Positions 9,931-21,401 of a stretch of 64,000 nucleotides of DNA are shown piece by piece (position 1 is the first letter of the stretch; each line of letters begins with the position of its first letter). This stretch comes from Asparagopsis taxiformis (Eukaryota > Rhodophyta > Florideophyceae > Bonnemaisoniales > Bonnemaisoniaceae): positions 1 to 64,000 of the forward strand of contig JALQPE010001957.1 in assembly GCA_030407315.1 (NCBI GenBank), written 5' to 3'. Made by a program: the position numbers and the translations under genes. Under the pieces are notes generated by a model. That model was not told the origin of the DNA. It was given only the letters and a program-made list of their open reading frames with translations, and did no database searches.

Positions 9931-12900
9931 AAACACAGTAATTACAGTTCCGACAGCTTGTCCTGAAAACCCGTCCTCCCACATAAGTTTATATTCTGTT
10001 ACCTACCCTAGAGCTCTAATGACGTGCCCAGTCCCAAGTTTCGTACCTGGTGCTGGGCAGAATGGCTAATTAGCGTACTTCATTCTAAGGATGAAGTCGA
10101 CATTCTGTCGCGTCTGCAGCCATAACATGCTGTTGGCGCCGATTACAGCGGTGATTACACCGTTTGTGACGTAGCCATCGGCGCCGATGATTTATGCGCC
10201 GTAACACTTCAACGCGCCTACCACACACGCAATGTACTGTCATATTAGGTTTTCTCAAATCCTCGTCCGCCCACACGCTCAATTCATGCATGCATTCCCT
10301 CACCGCCTTCCACTCGCGTCACACGCACCCTTTCGCCCGTCTAAATGCCCCCTTGCCTTGACATCCCTCATATATCAACTGGTTCGACTCGCACCGCGTT
10401 GGTCCACTTAGCATGACCATAGTCGCCGCGCCCATTCTTCGACCACATTCGCCGTCCAGTCGCGCCCAATCCCAACTGCCGCACACATACATAAACGAGC
10501 TTCCCATGATCACTTCCGCCCGGGCTGTCCCAACGGGCATACGATGCCATCCATACTCTGTCCGCAGATGAGCTCAACTCCCTTGTGCCAATCACTTGAC
10601 GCCATTCGCACCTTCCACACACCCACCTCGCTGTTTCTTACTATCCTTCACACACACCTCGCTCCTGCCCAATCACATCTTCCAGTCTGTCACACTCGGT
10701 GATGCCAATCCGTCCCAGTAACGAGGTCGCAATATCGTCGACCTCGCTATTGAGACAATGTAAACAAAGAGGTTTTTCACCACACCCTGTGATCCATGAC
10801 TTGACCAACTGAGACCGTGAGCCGGATAACGTTGAAATGTTTATTCTTGAACTGCATCTTGAGATGTATTGAACACTTGCGCAGCAGTCCCCCATCCCTG
10901 GACAGCGAGCCAGTCGTTGCACTCGGGTGTCAATCAAGTGAATGCAGTGTGTCAACGTGCCTTGTACAAAAACTTGGACCGGCTCTTGCGCCCCTGCCAC
11001 TGCTCAAGCGTATCCAGATACTTGAGTGTGCCAGTCCAGAGTCTTAATATTCAGGTTGATGCATGTGAGCTGCCAAAATAGTCCAAATGGAACATATGAC
11101 GATTTACGCCGAACAAACATGTTGTCCTGCACAGCGTTGTTCTCTAGTGTTGCGCACTACACCATCTATCCCTTACTATCTAAACGAACAGCTTAAAAAT
11201 GCTACATCTACAAGCACCAGTGGTGGACTGGGCTCGTCTGTCTTCCAAGAGTTTCCAGAATGGGATGTGGATATGGTTATGACTTCAACGACAACAGCGT
11301 GTGGTGAATGATGAGCGAAAAGTTTGTTTACTCGTTGCTTTCACTCGCAGTCTGCCCTGCGTCATGGTGCAATGCGATACAAATTGCTACTGGGAAAGAA
11401 GCTTTACAGAGTGAGGCAATGGTAAGGTGTCGGATACATACCGACGCTTCTCATACAAAGCTATATTTGTAAAAGTCAGTAGTATACAGTGTACGTGAGC
11501 ATTGCATTGCATCGCATCTAGTAAGCGCGCACACGAACGCACAAATACAGATGCACGCACTGGCGATTGATTCACAACGAGCGCAACTAGTCCACAACAA
11601 CCATTTGATTGAAGCTCTCCGGGTGATTCTAGCAGCAACGCATCTGCAATGGTTACGACACTAAGCTGTTGGAAAGGACCTGCAAGCAAGTTTCAAACAC
11701 AAGGCCACACCAGCAGCAGAAAGAAAAAGTACATTTGTAATGAAATGCCACCGATATATTGCCTCCATCTTGGTTTCAGTGTTAGTTTGTGTAGAGCTGC
11801 CGCTGTGGTGAATAAGAGCGTTCCGTGTTTCAACAAGCGTATTAAGAAATACATATGTGACTGTGAGCGACATGCGGTGGCATGTTGTTGCGTTACAGAC
11901 GGTTAGATGATGATGTGAGGGAAGCAGCGATGCAAGAACTAGGCGCACATGTAACGCCAACAAAGATGCACACTGTGTTGCATTGAGAGTGCTGCGCGAT
12001 GTTGGGGCGAGAGAGGAGGTCGACGTGGTGCAGACATCACACATCATTCCATTCAATTATATTCCACCAATACCCGTCAGGTGTATAGAAACTGTATGAT
12101 TTCTCCCCAGACTCATCTCCCATCACTCCAGTAATCCCACTATCACCATTCCCACTCACGTTTCCATGGTACTCATGTACGTCACACATAGCGTAACCCG
12201 TCATCTTCTTAGGACCAGGATTGGACAAAGCAGTGGCGTCTTGGAGTCACCGGGACACCATCTGAGAGGTAGGAGTCTCCCCGACTGGTACTGTGACGAA
12301 TGTGAACCACATCGGGGGTCATCGTAGTTGACTGTGTAGAGCTCATCGCCATCCCCTCGCTTAGTATCGAGCATAGCTTGTGAAATTCTAGGAAGCTTAC
12401 TTGAATTAGATACATTTTTCAGTCCTAATGTTTGTCCATAAAGCTAGGCTCCTCTTCGGCAGTAGGCACGAGACCGAAATGGGTGAATTGACTCGTGAGA
12501 AAGCGAGCAGACGTATCAATCTTTCCGTAACTAGTGACATCGTAATCATATCGTTGAAATAACACGTGTGAGATTAATGGTGTGACCAGTAAAGATGCAT
12601 GTACAAACGGATTGCAATGACAGTTGGAAGAACTGCCGGGTCGCTCGAATAGGCCTTCCAGGCTTGCAAAAAAGTGAGAACGGCACGCGCATTACGCAAC
12701 GCCGCACGGTTGAGACAGGCGGGAAGATTGACATGCAAAATGGCCAGCATAAACAGGGAGGTCTGCAGAACAACGTGGACATTTTGTGCACAAAAGCGGT
12801 GCAAAAGCTGTGTCTCGGCGTGTCGAAACTCGAGCACGACCGCCGACATGACGTGAAAAATGTGCACGTGTTCCTCAGAGAAGACGCGACGGAGGTCGAG

Positions 12901-14123
12901 CCACCTAGAGTCGCGCAGTGACGATCACACATTTGCCATCGCAAAGTGGCACGCGTGCGCGAAGAAAAAGAGCCCGGAGGTGGTGAAGGGGGAGCGCGAG
13001 CGCGAGAAGCGGGATTCAAAAGGCGTCAATGCGCTGTGCGTCATCGGTGAACATCAACCAATCGGTTTGGAAGCGACGATGCAGCGTGGTAGCGACGAAC
13101 AGAAGCGCGTGTGGCGTCGCATTGGTGTCAATCAATTGCGTGCGTATGGACTGTGCGGATTGCCAACTACGCAAGGCGATGAGATAACGATCCGCTTGCG
13201 ATACTTGTTTGCCACGGTCGAGTGTGGTCAATTGACCACACTAGCATTAATGCTACTTGCACATTGGCGAGAGTGAACTGATGATTGGTTGTCATGAATT
13301 GTGGTTGGCGGCTTGATCCATGAAATTTTTTGTTGGATATATTGTTGAAAGCGTGTGTTTTGTGGCGTGAGGCGTTTGGAAAATCTTGCAATCAGCCTTT
13401 CTGTGCGCCAGAAAAACCCATTTCCGAACAGCTGTCTCAACACACGTTCTGCTCGACAATTGGCTGTTTCGCATACTGGCGATGTTCACATTGTCAGCAT
13501 CTCTCACACATGTACAAGTCGCAGGATTCAACATGGAGACGGCACCAGAGGAGATAACAGCTGTTTACGCTTTGGTTCACTCGGCGCATCGCGACTATGA
13601 TCGCAAATAGCTCTCGAATTGAGAAAGTAATCAACTATGGAACACTCTTCCGTATCTGTTTCAGTTCCTTCACGGAAGCCTCAGTGATTAGCTCGAAAAG
13701 CTCTTTCTGCACCAATTTTGTGCATCGCTGCTCCCATTCGTGAACTCCTATTTATTCCCAACTTCCGTTCGGAAATTGAGGAATATGACGTCACATTCCT
13801 CAGCGATTGCAGGCCCTTCAGCACGATTCTAATTGTCATCGCACTAAAATCGATAGTGTCATCTCCTATCCCAACTGACATAAACATGATTCTATTCTCT
13901 ATTGGCAGAATAGGCTTCACTGAGACTAGAAACCTCAATCCCATTCTAGGTCGGTCGATCTGCTATCCTCTTTCATTTATCCTCCCTCGTACTAACTTCG
14001 CTACCTACAAATATCTGTAAAGCTCGACCACAATTACTATCTTCGTATACCACACACCATTACACCATTCCAATATTTACCTTCACACCAACACTATGCT
14101 CCATATTTCCTCTCAAGTCCACT
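9931..14123. other. Transposon interior without a confident gene
   Basis: Many overlapping 60-150 codon frames on both strands, none with a clear family. The minus strand between 13231 and 10641 has several amphipathic-helical stretches (13231-13016, 12867-12574, about 10860-10700) that faintly recall importin/exportin-type HEAT proteins, but they sit in different frames separated by noncoding sequence. 12228-12037 (minus) is a Tyr/Trp-rich 60-codon end. No repeats were noticed. Confidence 0.35.
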
Positions 14124-14480
14124 CCACGAGACAGTGTTGTGAACCAATACACGGTACTACCCGCAGACAATACAATTTGCTATCTACACTACTGTCTACA
14201 GATTTACCCAGACAGTGCAGTAATACAATACAATGCACTGCCTCAGACAGTAAAATGTACTGTCTGCACATACTGTCTGGCGGCAACACTTCCGGACAGT
14301 AAAATTTACTGTTCTGGACAGTAAATTTTACTGTTTTTGGTACTGCCCAGATTTCGTGCCAGTTTATTGCTGCAGCAGTATTCTGAAATTTCCAGACAGT
14401 AAATTTTACTGTCTCCGCGCACTGTCTTGGCCAGACAGTAATTTTTACTGTCTCAGACAGTAAATTTACTGTCTTTTTTC
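14124..14480. repeat. Right subterminal GACAGT/ACTGTC repeats
   Basis: More than fifteen GACAGT/ACTGTC hexamers, many as palindromic pairs with A/T-rich cores such as GACAGTAAATTTTACTGTC. It mirrors the left end and supports both ends belonging to one transposon family. Confidence 0.7.
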
Positions 14481-14485
14481 ATTCC

Positions 14486-14498
14486 CAACACCGTAGTG
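14486..14498 (-). repeat. Right terminal inverted repeat
   Basis: CAACACCGTAGTG, the reverse complement of the left terminus, directly preceded by ACTGTC/GACAGT subterminal repeats and followed by TA. Confidence 0.75.
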
Positions 14499-14503
14499 TA
14501 TGG

Positions 14504-14830
14504 TGGATTACAGATTGTACAATCAGGACATATCGAGGCACCCTGGGTTCACCAACGCGATTGACAACGTTCCGAGGTTGCCTGCTGCTGAAGCTCAATA
14601 AGACGGGCAGAACAACCGACTGAGTCATGAGCAGAAGGCGTTGACCACTCTTCGTGAGCTTCTGGAACGATTTTCGAAGCAGAACGATATTGTGATGGAT
14701 TTCTTCCCGGGAACGTACAGTATTACAATATTTCATTTCAGAATGACAACTACAAATTGGTCGAGCAATACTCAATCCGGGAACCTCACAATGCCGGATT
14801 GAGATTTGCTCGACCAATTCACTTCCCAGT
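14504..14830 (+). pseudogene. Fragment resembling a DNA methyltransferase core
   Basis: Just outside the transposon's right end, one plus-strand frame reads a short helical stretch, one in-frame stop near 14600, then LSHEQKALTTLRELLERFSK followed by DIVMDFFPGTYS. An EQK..LLxxLL helix ahead of a (V/I)xDxFxGT loop is the usual lead-in to the SAM-binding motif I of beta-class amino-methyltransferases and of related algal repeat ORFs. The frame shifts just afterwards. Only about 100 residues remain and there is no DPPY motif, so the identification is weak. Confidence 0.3.
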
Positions 14831-14997
14831 GTAACGGTCATCCTAGAAGTAAACTGCCTGCCTCCCGTCCCTTCCCACGCTGGGTGATTACCCAACCCAA
14901 GCGTCGTCCCCTCCACTACATACTGCTCCGTGCATATTCCATCAGTTCGCTCCTTTCCCTCGCAAGACATTCTCTACCGCACACAATTCTCTCACTC

Positions 14998-15519
14998 ATG
15001 GCTCCTCCCAACAATGCTGAACTCCTCCGCGAGATTGGATCGCGATTCTCCGCTCGTCTTCAACAGTTCCTCGCTCCCATCCAGGATGAACTGGCCGCTC
15101 TACGTTGCCTTTCTTCCCTCCTCGCCGGTACCAACATTGTTCCAGCTGCCAATGCTGAGGACCCATGCAGGAATGTTCATATTGCCTGCCAGCTCTTGAA
15201 CAGCATTTTCAGCAACAAAGAAACCGTCTCTCGCTTCATCGCTCATTGCACAGTCAAGGAGTTGGCCAGGACTGGCGCTCCGTTCGAGACCAGCAATTCT
15301 AGTTCCTCCCATCCTTCCGACTCCTGTCCAAATCTGCTCCTCGCCGCACTGTCTATTCCCAATTCTCTTCCACTACCGCAGACTCCGCAAAGTCCAGGCG
15401 TCAACGCCGGAAATTGCCTCATTTCCAGCCCCGTAGGGAAGAAGCACGTCTACTTGAAGCGCTCAATCGTCGGTTCCGCTTTCTTCTCAATGGCCAACGA
15501 CCAGGTCGTTAGGTGGATG
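14998..15519 (+). CDS. 5' half of a split host ORF (unknown protein)
   Basis: An ATG at 14998 opens 174 codons that run into the LTR at 15520. The product is helical at the start (MAPPNNAELLREIGSRFSAR, then a LQQFLAPIQDEL helix) and Ser/Pro-rich later. No family recognised. The codon adjoining the LTR is ATG (15517-15519), which belongs to the target-site duplication GGATG. The same duplication follows the far LTR at 48614-48618, and the reading frame continues there without shift to a stop at 49569. The undisrupted gene would therefore encode about 490 residues. The inserted nest of retrotransposons spans 33 kb, so this allele is presumably null. Confidence 0.5.
15515..15519. repeat. Target-site duplication GGATG (left)
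   Basis: GGATG directly precedes the LTR of copy A and is repeated at 48614-48618 directly after the outermost LTR of copy B. A 5-bp TSD is usual for Ty3/gypsy integrases. Confidence 0.8.
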
Positions 15520-16202
15520 TGTAGCAGGTAGAAAATCCGCTAGAGCGGAAAAACACCCGAAAGGTGTCCCGAGCCTCGGTAGAGGAACTGGTAGAGCAGA
15601 TGAACCTTATAGGTACCCGGCGGGTAGTCTCGTAAGAGAGAAGGTATCGCTACCCGGAGGGGGTTGTGCGATTATAGCGCTCACGCGAGGTGCGTATTAA
15701 TGGAGTAAAGTGACGTAATCCGTCGAGCTGTTGGCTAACGCTAAGGTTTTCCCGGAGAGGGGTTGAACAATAGGGATGCGAACACTGTTCCTGTGGGTCG
15801 TAATTCCACTTGAGTTTACGTTACTCTAGAAACCGTGCCTACTGGCTATTCCAGTGGCAGTTTTATACTAAGTCTACTGTAAGCTAGGGTTAGTGGTTAG
15901 GAATAAATATCCAGTTAGTGACCAATCAGAACCCAGTTACTGGCGCTCGCCTACCCGCGAGGTCATTGCCAATAGGCTTACAATGTAATGTATGGCTGAT
16001 CAGCCTAAGTTAAAATTTGCCCCTTGTGGGGTCTTGGCCGGGGCCGATAGGCCCGGGTGGGGTTATTAGTCAGCCTTAGCTTGTCCTAAGTATAGGAAAC
16101 ACGCCAGTTGGCTGGTGCCTTCTGATTGGCACATCCCATAAGTGGGTACCCAATAGGGAAGCGACACGGCTCGATCAGCGAGGACCGTCAGGCGGTACGA
16201 CA
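15520..16202 (-). repeat. LTR of copy A (683 bp)
   Basis: Begins TGTAGCAGGTAG and ends GGCGGTACGACA, with TG...CA boundaries. Same length as the LTRs at 36156-36838 and 47931-48613 but with about 18 substitutions against them. It interrupts the ORF at 14998-15519. Confidence 0.95.
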
Positions 16203-16703
16203 CGGCCCCCTCCTGAGAGATTTGTCGTCCCGACAAAATTTGATCAAAATAAAAATTACAATTTTTGGCTGTGGCCGTTGCATTGTGCAATTCAAAATTT
16301 TCCCGCGCGCGGCGCGTGCACACTAAATGTGTTGTCCATCCGACTCTTCCCGAGTTCCGCCCGACCGTTTCCTGTTGGAATCAATACCTGTTACAGGTTC
16401 ATCATCGTCCTAACGCAAAACAGCGCATTCACCCCTTCGGTGTCCAACTGCGTCCACGCATTCGCGTCCTTTCCATTATCCCTCAAAGGGTTTTTGCGTC
16501 CATCTGCTAAATAATAGCCGCGTGATCGCACGAGCGGTGCCAATTCGAGGCTTGCATTCGCCGTTTCGGCCCATTGCCTCGCGATCCCCCTTCCTGGGTT
16601 GAATAGCGCAGCTCCCTCCCGGAGACTTAAGCCAATAGGCCACTTATTCGTCCCGCTTCAGGGTTTTTATCAACGTCCGTCATCGCCTCTACTGGCTTTT
16701 AGG

Positions 16704-17485
16704 ATGTCCCCTCGTGCTCCCATTCAATTCGAATCCTCTGAAGAGGAAGGAGACAATATGGGTTCGCCCAACCGTCCTACCACACGCTCCAGCGTTCGCC
16801 GTCCCACGACGCGCCACCAGGCTTCCTCCTCCCGCACCGGGGTTCCGCCTACACCGGCTAAGTCTTCGTCGACTTCAGCGCCACGCGTGCCGTCAGCCAC
16901 CGCGGCTCAATCGCAAACGCGAACGCGTTCGACTGCCGCCAAAGGCCCCGCTGATCCAGCGTCGCCTGCTGGCAAGGTTGTGAACACACAAGCACGTTCC
17001 GAAGAGACGGTCCCCCTACCAGGGCAAGCGCACAAGAACGCGACTCTGTTCCGGCTGAATCGCCTGCTTCCCCGAAGCCTTCCACCCCAGTGGCAAGTGT
17101 CAAACCGTCATCGGTTAATCCGCCATCACGCGAAGGTGAGTCATCGAAGGCCGCCGGCCCGTCCCCAAAGGGAGCTATGCCGGCTGACACCGAGGAGGTG
17201 ATAGAAGTCGTCGCCGAGGGAGGCGCTACGCCCAGGCCAACAAGGCAGCCGAACGTCAGGCCTTCGCCAAGTTCGCGGCCGATTACTTCTCGTCCTTCCG
17301 CCCCTGCGGCTCGTACCTCTTCTGGTCGTGACGCTTCAGCGAATCCCTATGAGGACTATGGTCGCCGCAACCAGCAGATACTGGCGGACGCTCGAAAGCG
17401 TAGAGACGCTGAATTGCGTAACGCAGCCGCCCAAGCGGAAGCCGAAAGGCCAAGTGAGCAGGCTGATGTGCCGGCGTCGGTTTGA
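16704..17485 (+). pseudogene. Remnant of the chromovirus antisense ORF (copy A)
   Basis: From the ATG at 16704 the sequence matches the first ~240 codons of the intact ORF at 37340, including the acidic FESSEEEGDN start and the Ser/Pro/Arg-rich region. A one-base deletion in a C run near 17012 shifts the frame, and similarity is lost after about 17410. The remaining two-thirds are missing. The upstream 500 bp are also nearly identical to copy B, so the ORF and its leader were part of the element when both copies inserted. Confidence 0.8.
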
Positions 17486-18010
17486 TGGTCATCAGCGTTT
17501 GCTGTTACGGAATGCACCTTTGCAACGCTGATGCGTACCCATTGTGGGCTGCAGCCGGTAAGCTGATCCTGTTTCCGCCTTGGGAGATGTCCAAACAACG
17601 TTCGAAGGCCAGAACCCGGATACTAGTGCGTATCAGAGACAAATAAAAATTGGTCCGAGTCGTCTAATAAACGACCCGGCTGGTCCAAACTGAGGACCAC
17701 TTGGTCCAGAAGTGGTCCACTTGGACCCTATAAGTGGTCCAAATGGGTTCGGAATGGTCCGCCTGGTCCTTGGGTCGACGGCGACGGCGTTGCACACGAG
17801 ATCTGATGCCAGCGATGCTGTTGTTCCAAGGAGTGCATTGCACTTGATTTGATCAACGCACAACAGTGCTACCGCCGCCGTCGCGGCTCAAAAATCAAAA
17901 TTTTAGAATTTCTGGCCTTCGCCCTCTCGGCAATTTTTGGCCGGCGGCGGCCAAATAAAATTTTTGAATTTCTGGCCGGTATCGGCTGATCAAAAAGTGC
18001 CATTTTTGGC
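17486..18010. other. Replaced segment in copy A with TGGTCC repeats
   Basis: Not similar to copy B. 17650-17775 carries seven TGGTCC and two inverted GGACCA-type motifs in about 125 bp. 17880-18010 is a run of short palindromic A/T and GGCC pieces (AAAATTTTxGAATTTCTGGCC repeated twice). No ORF. It may be a small insertion that replaced most of the antisense ORF. Confidence 0.5.
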
Positions 18011-18090
18011 TTCCGGCCAGCGGTGAAATAGTGCGCCCTTTTTTGGCTTAACTTTCCGAGGCTCGGTAACTCCACCTGGTGGATTCCTTG

Positions 18091-21000
18091 TTAGGTTCTC
18101 GTCCCTGCGGGGTTATGCGACTTCTTCCTTCTTTTGGGTGTACGCGTGCGCGCTCTGCGCGATGGCTTGTCACCTTTGCGGTGTTGCGTTCGACGGAAAT
18201 ACCGTGATGCCCATTCGGGGGGAACGTTTGCACGTTGCGTCCATGTTGGCTTGCGGTAGCCATACCATTTCACAAGGAACCATTGTTCCCCATCGTCGTC
18301 AGTGACGTAGTCGATAAGGTCATCGATAGTGTACTCCTCATCCGAGGTTGCGCGTTTGGCGTCGCCACTACCCTCTGGGGTTTCCTTCGTCCCTTCAGGG
18401 AGAGCTACTCGTTCCGAGTTCGGCTGCGTGCCCTGTGGCGCTTTCTCGTGTTCCCCATTGGGGGTGGTTTCCAAAGACCTTACGGGGTTTGCCGTGGCTA
18501 TCTTCTTCTTCGCGCTTGAGCGAGTGTGTCGACCCGGTTTGGGTTTTGCCAAATGGGCGGGTGCTTGACTTGCTTGGTTCGCTATGCGAAGTTCGGCTCC
18601 CGATGGAGGGTTCACATCTCGTTGTGGAGAACTCGGCGTCTGTACGCGTGACCTGTATGGTTGTCCTCTCGTCGCAATTGTGCGGTTTGAACGTCTTCGG
18701 GCGGCTTCAGCAGCGTCGACATTTGTCGTGTCTTGTCGCAACGTTCGCTTGTGCGATGTAAGAGCCCGGTCTGGGTTGACGTCTTGGTCTTGGTCTGCAT
18801 TGGCAGCGTTGTCATGGCGTCTTTGTTGACTTCTTCGCAATTGTGTGCGATTGCGGTTGGTAGTTACCGGCTGGGTGGGTGAACGACTTGGGTCGTGTGC
18901 GTCGTTCCCAATTGTGGGGGAGTTACCGAAGGGTGAAAGACTACAAGGTTCATCCCGAGAGGGTGTTGCGAAATTGTTGCTTACGCGCATAGCGTCTGGG
19001 GCCCCCTCCTGAAGGGTGGTTTGTCCCAAACCACTACCTTCAGGTGTTATCCTAATTGTAGGTTGTCGTGGAGACGATGGTTGATCCCTGAAGGGGTATT
19101 CCTGATTAGGAGTTGGTGAAGGTGATTTGTTTGGCGCGTATTGTTGGCCGTCGCCCGGCGGCTGACGTGGTTGTGTATTCGGCGCGAGGGCGTCTGCACC
19201 TGATGGTGACGCTTGTGCGTTAGCGGACTGTGGCCTAGGTGGCAAGGTTGGTTCCTCGGTTGGTCGCGGAGCGAGTGCAATTCTATCGAGACTAACCTTT
19301 TCGGTGATACCCTCGCGGTCGATGTAAACCGTTCGCCGTCCGGCACGAATAACCCTATAGGGACCTTGAGCTATTGGAGTTAGCTTGTTCCGTTCACGGA
19401 CTTCTGGGTTATCCAGATAAACGTAATCATCGGTAGTGATGAGTCGTTTAGACTTCCGGATTGACCGGTCGAAGTTACGCTTGTAGCGTGCTTGCGCGCT
19501 GTGAAGGCGTTTACCTGCCAGCTCGATGGTGTCCGTAATACGGCGTAAGAAGTCTTGCTTCGTGAACGAGTCTGGCGTTGCCCTCCTTTTCACCGAATGG
19601 TGTATGGTGTGTTGCATATGGCGGTGGAGGTCGGCTTAGGATTAGGTCGAAGGGTGTGGTACCCGTTGTGCGATGCACGTGCGTATTGTACGCATAGGTT
19701 AACGCTGATGCGTAGACATCCCAGTCGTCCTGGTTATCATTAACGTAATTACGTAGCATGCTCAATAGAGTACGGTTATACCGTTCGACTTGCCCATTTG
19801 TCTGGGGATGGTAAGCCGTCGTGAAGACGTTCTTCGTTCCTAACTGGAGGCAGACGGCCTGAAAGAACTTTGACGCAAATTGCGGACCGTTATCGGATAG
19901 TAATGTCCGTGGAGGACCATACTTAAACACCCAATGTGTACAAAAGGCTACTGCCACATGGTAAGCCGTAATGCTTCGCAGGGGCACCACTTGGGTGAGC
20001 TTGGAGAAGCGACATGAAATCACCAGTAGGTGCACGTTACCTTTCTTGGTACGAGGTAGAGGACCGAGGAGGTCAATTGCAACGTCATCCAATGGTGTGG
20101 TAGCTGGGAACAGCTGGAGGGTATTCGCATGTTTGCGCAACCGTAATCGGTTTCTCGCGCACGCTGAACAGCGTTCAACCGTTCCGGTTATGTCCGCAGC
20201 CATTGCAGGCCAATAATAAGATAGACGCATCGTGTCGTACATGCGATTCTGACCAGGATGTCCTGCCAAGATGCCGTGGTGGCACATCGTCAATAGACGT
20301 TGCCGTAAGGCTTTGGGTACCACAATCTGGGATGACCCGTCCAATTTGGACTTCCTACAAAGGACACCGTCTTCATCTTCGAAGAAGAGAGAGTCAGACT
20401 TCTGCGAGGCCAGGGCCTGTTGGCAGAAGTCGTCCGTTCTTTGCTCTTCGAGCCACTCTTGGAGAGTTATCGGGCAGTAGTTTTCCGTTTGCGGATGAGT
20501 TGTCAAGACGGGTGTACCGTTGCGACTAGGCGCCTCCTTGGCGTGGTCTCTTGCTAGAGAAAGGTCGTAGAACCATGCATCTGTGTCGTCATCAAAGGAT
20601 GTTTCACCTTGCGGTGCGTGCGTGGCCAACAGAGTTGGTATTTCATCGTCAATAGTGACGGGCGTCTCGCCGTTAGTTTCAACACGCGAAAGGGCGTCTG
20701 GTAGTTGGTGAACCCGGCCGGGTCGGTAGACTATTTGATAGTCAAATTCCGCAAGTCGGAGGCGCCAACGGCATAGTCTCCCTGAAGGGTCATTGATATT
20801 CATGAGCCAACGTAGCGCGTTATGGTCCGTCCGGACTACAAACTTTGTTTGCTCCAAGTATGGACGTAGGATAGTGACAGCCCATACGACGGCTAGACAT
20901 TCACGCTCCGTAGGGGAGTAACCTCTTTCAGGTTTAGTCAAGGTCCGCGACCAATAGCCAATTGGCTTGAGATCGTTCTCTTCCCCTTGCTGCTGAAGCA

Positions 21001-21255
21001 GAGCGCATCCTATTTGGTATGCGGACGCGTCCGTGTCTACGGTGTAGGGTTGACCCAACTTGGGTAGAGCCAGTATCGGCGGCTTGATCATGACCTCCTT
21101 GAGAGCGTTGTGAACGCGCGGCGTTGGTCCTCGGTAGGAGGTTCTTTCCCGAATTTAGGGAGGCTGTCTTTGGTCAGCATTTCGTTCAAGGGGTGCGCAA
21201 TTGCGCCATACCCTTTGATGAATCGTCGAAAGACGCCACAGCTTCCGAGGAAGGA
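18091..21255 (-). pseudogene. pol: Chromovirus pol 3' part, copy A
   Basis: Encodes RNase H (VDTDASAYQIG, TDHNALRWL), the integrase zinc finger (HHGILAGHPG...CSACAR), the integrase core (DVAIDLLG, LLSDNGPQF, NGQVERYNR) and a C-terminal chromodomain with FLVKWYGYRKPTW near 18230. It is broken twice: a 2-base insertion (GTTGTGAACG against GTTGAACG in copy B) near 21110, and a 7-base tandem duplication (ATGGTGT) near 19600 that separates the integrase core from the C-terminal half. The 5' part of pol is replaced by block X at 21256. Without RT it cannot be autonomous. Confidence 0.9.
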
Positions 21256-21401
21256 ACTCGAGTTTCGACTGGATCAGAATTTTGGACAGAGGAACAGAAT
21301 AGAGTCGATCTAATATTTTCTCGGAAAGAGATGAAAAATGATTGACTGACAGCTGTCCCAACATGCCACTGCTAAAGATTGTTAGTCAGCCATGGCTATA
21401 G

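Larger units (their letters stand above)
2..14498. mobile_element. Large degenerate TIR DNA transposon (non-autonomous)
   Basis: The left end starts CACTACGGTGTTG and the right end finishes CAACACCGTAGTG, a perfect 13-bp inverted pair. Both ends carry dense GACAGT/ACTGTC subterminal motifs (about 40-745 and 14124-14480). Short TIRs with subterminal repeats and the CACTA/TAGTG start are typical of the CACTA superfamily. However, the right end is followed by TA, the internal copy at 6510 is preceded by TA, and base 1 is A, so a TA target as in Tc1/mariner/pogo elements fits equally well. No transposase ORF is recognisable inside, so the copy is probably non-autonomous. The interior is repeats plus a broken ORF. 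The left target-site copy lies outside the window, so duplication cannot be confirmed. The internal TIR at 6510 leaves open that 6510-14498 is a separate, nested element. Confidence 0.55.
15520..21255 (-). mobile_element. Ty3/gypsy chromovirus copy A, 5'-truncated
   Basis: In sense (minus) direction the copy starts abruptly inside pol at 21255 and continues through RNase H, integrase and chromodomain (to 18091), an antisense ORF remnant, the polypurine tract and one LTR (16202-15520). It aligns almost base for base with copy B except for replaced sequence at about 17490-18010. At 21255 similarity to B (44034) stops and block X begins. gag, protease and most of RT are absent. About 18 differences separate its LTR from that of B, so it is the older copy. 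Confidence 0.85.

Noticed and set aside
12546..13019. 157-codon minus-strand ORF
   Set aside because: Cys/Ser/Arg-rich composition without pattern; the other frame here reads as more protein-like.
14806..14997. Upstream extension of the split host ORF
   Set aside because: No ATG before 14998; the apparent start is TTG.
18235..18829. Plus-strand ORFs opposite chromovirus pol
   Set aside because: Shadow frames of pol; the matching ones at 41123-41623 have the same explanation.
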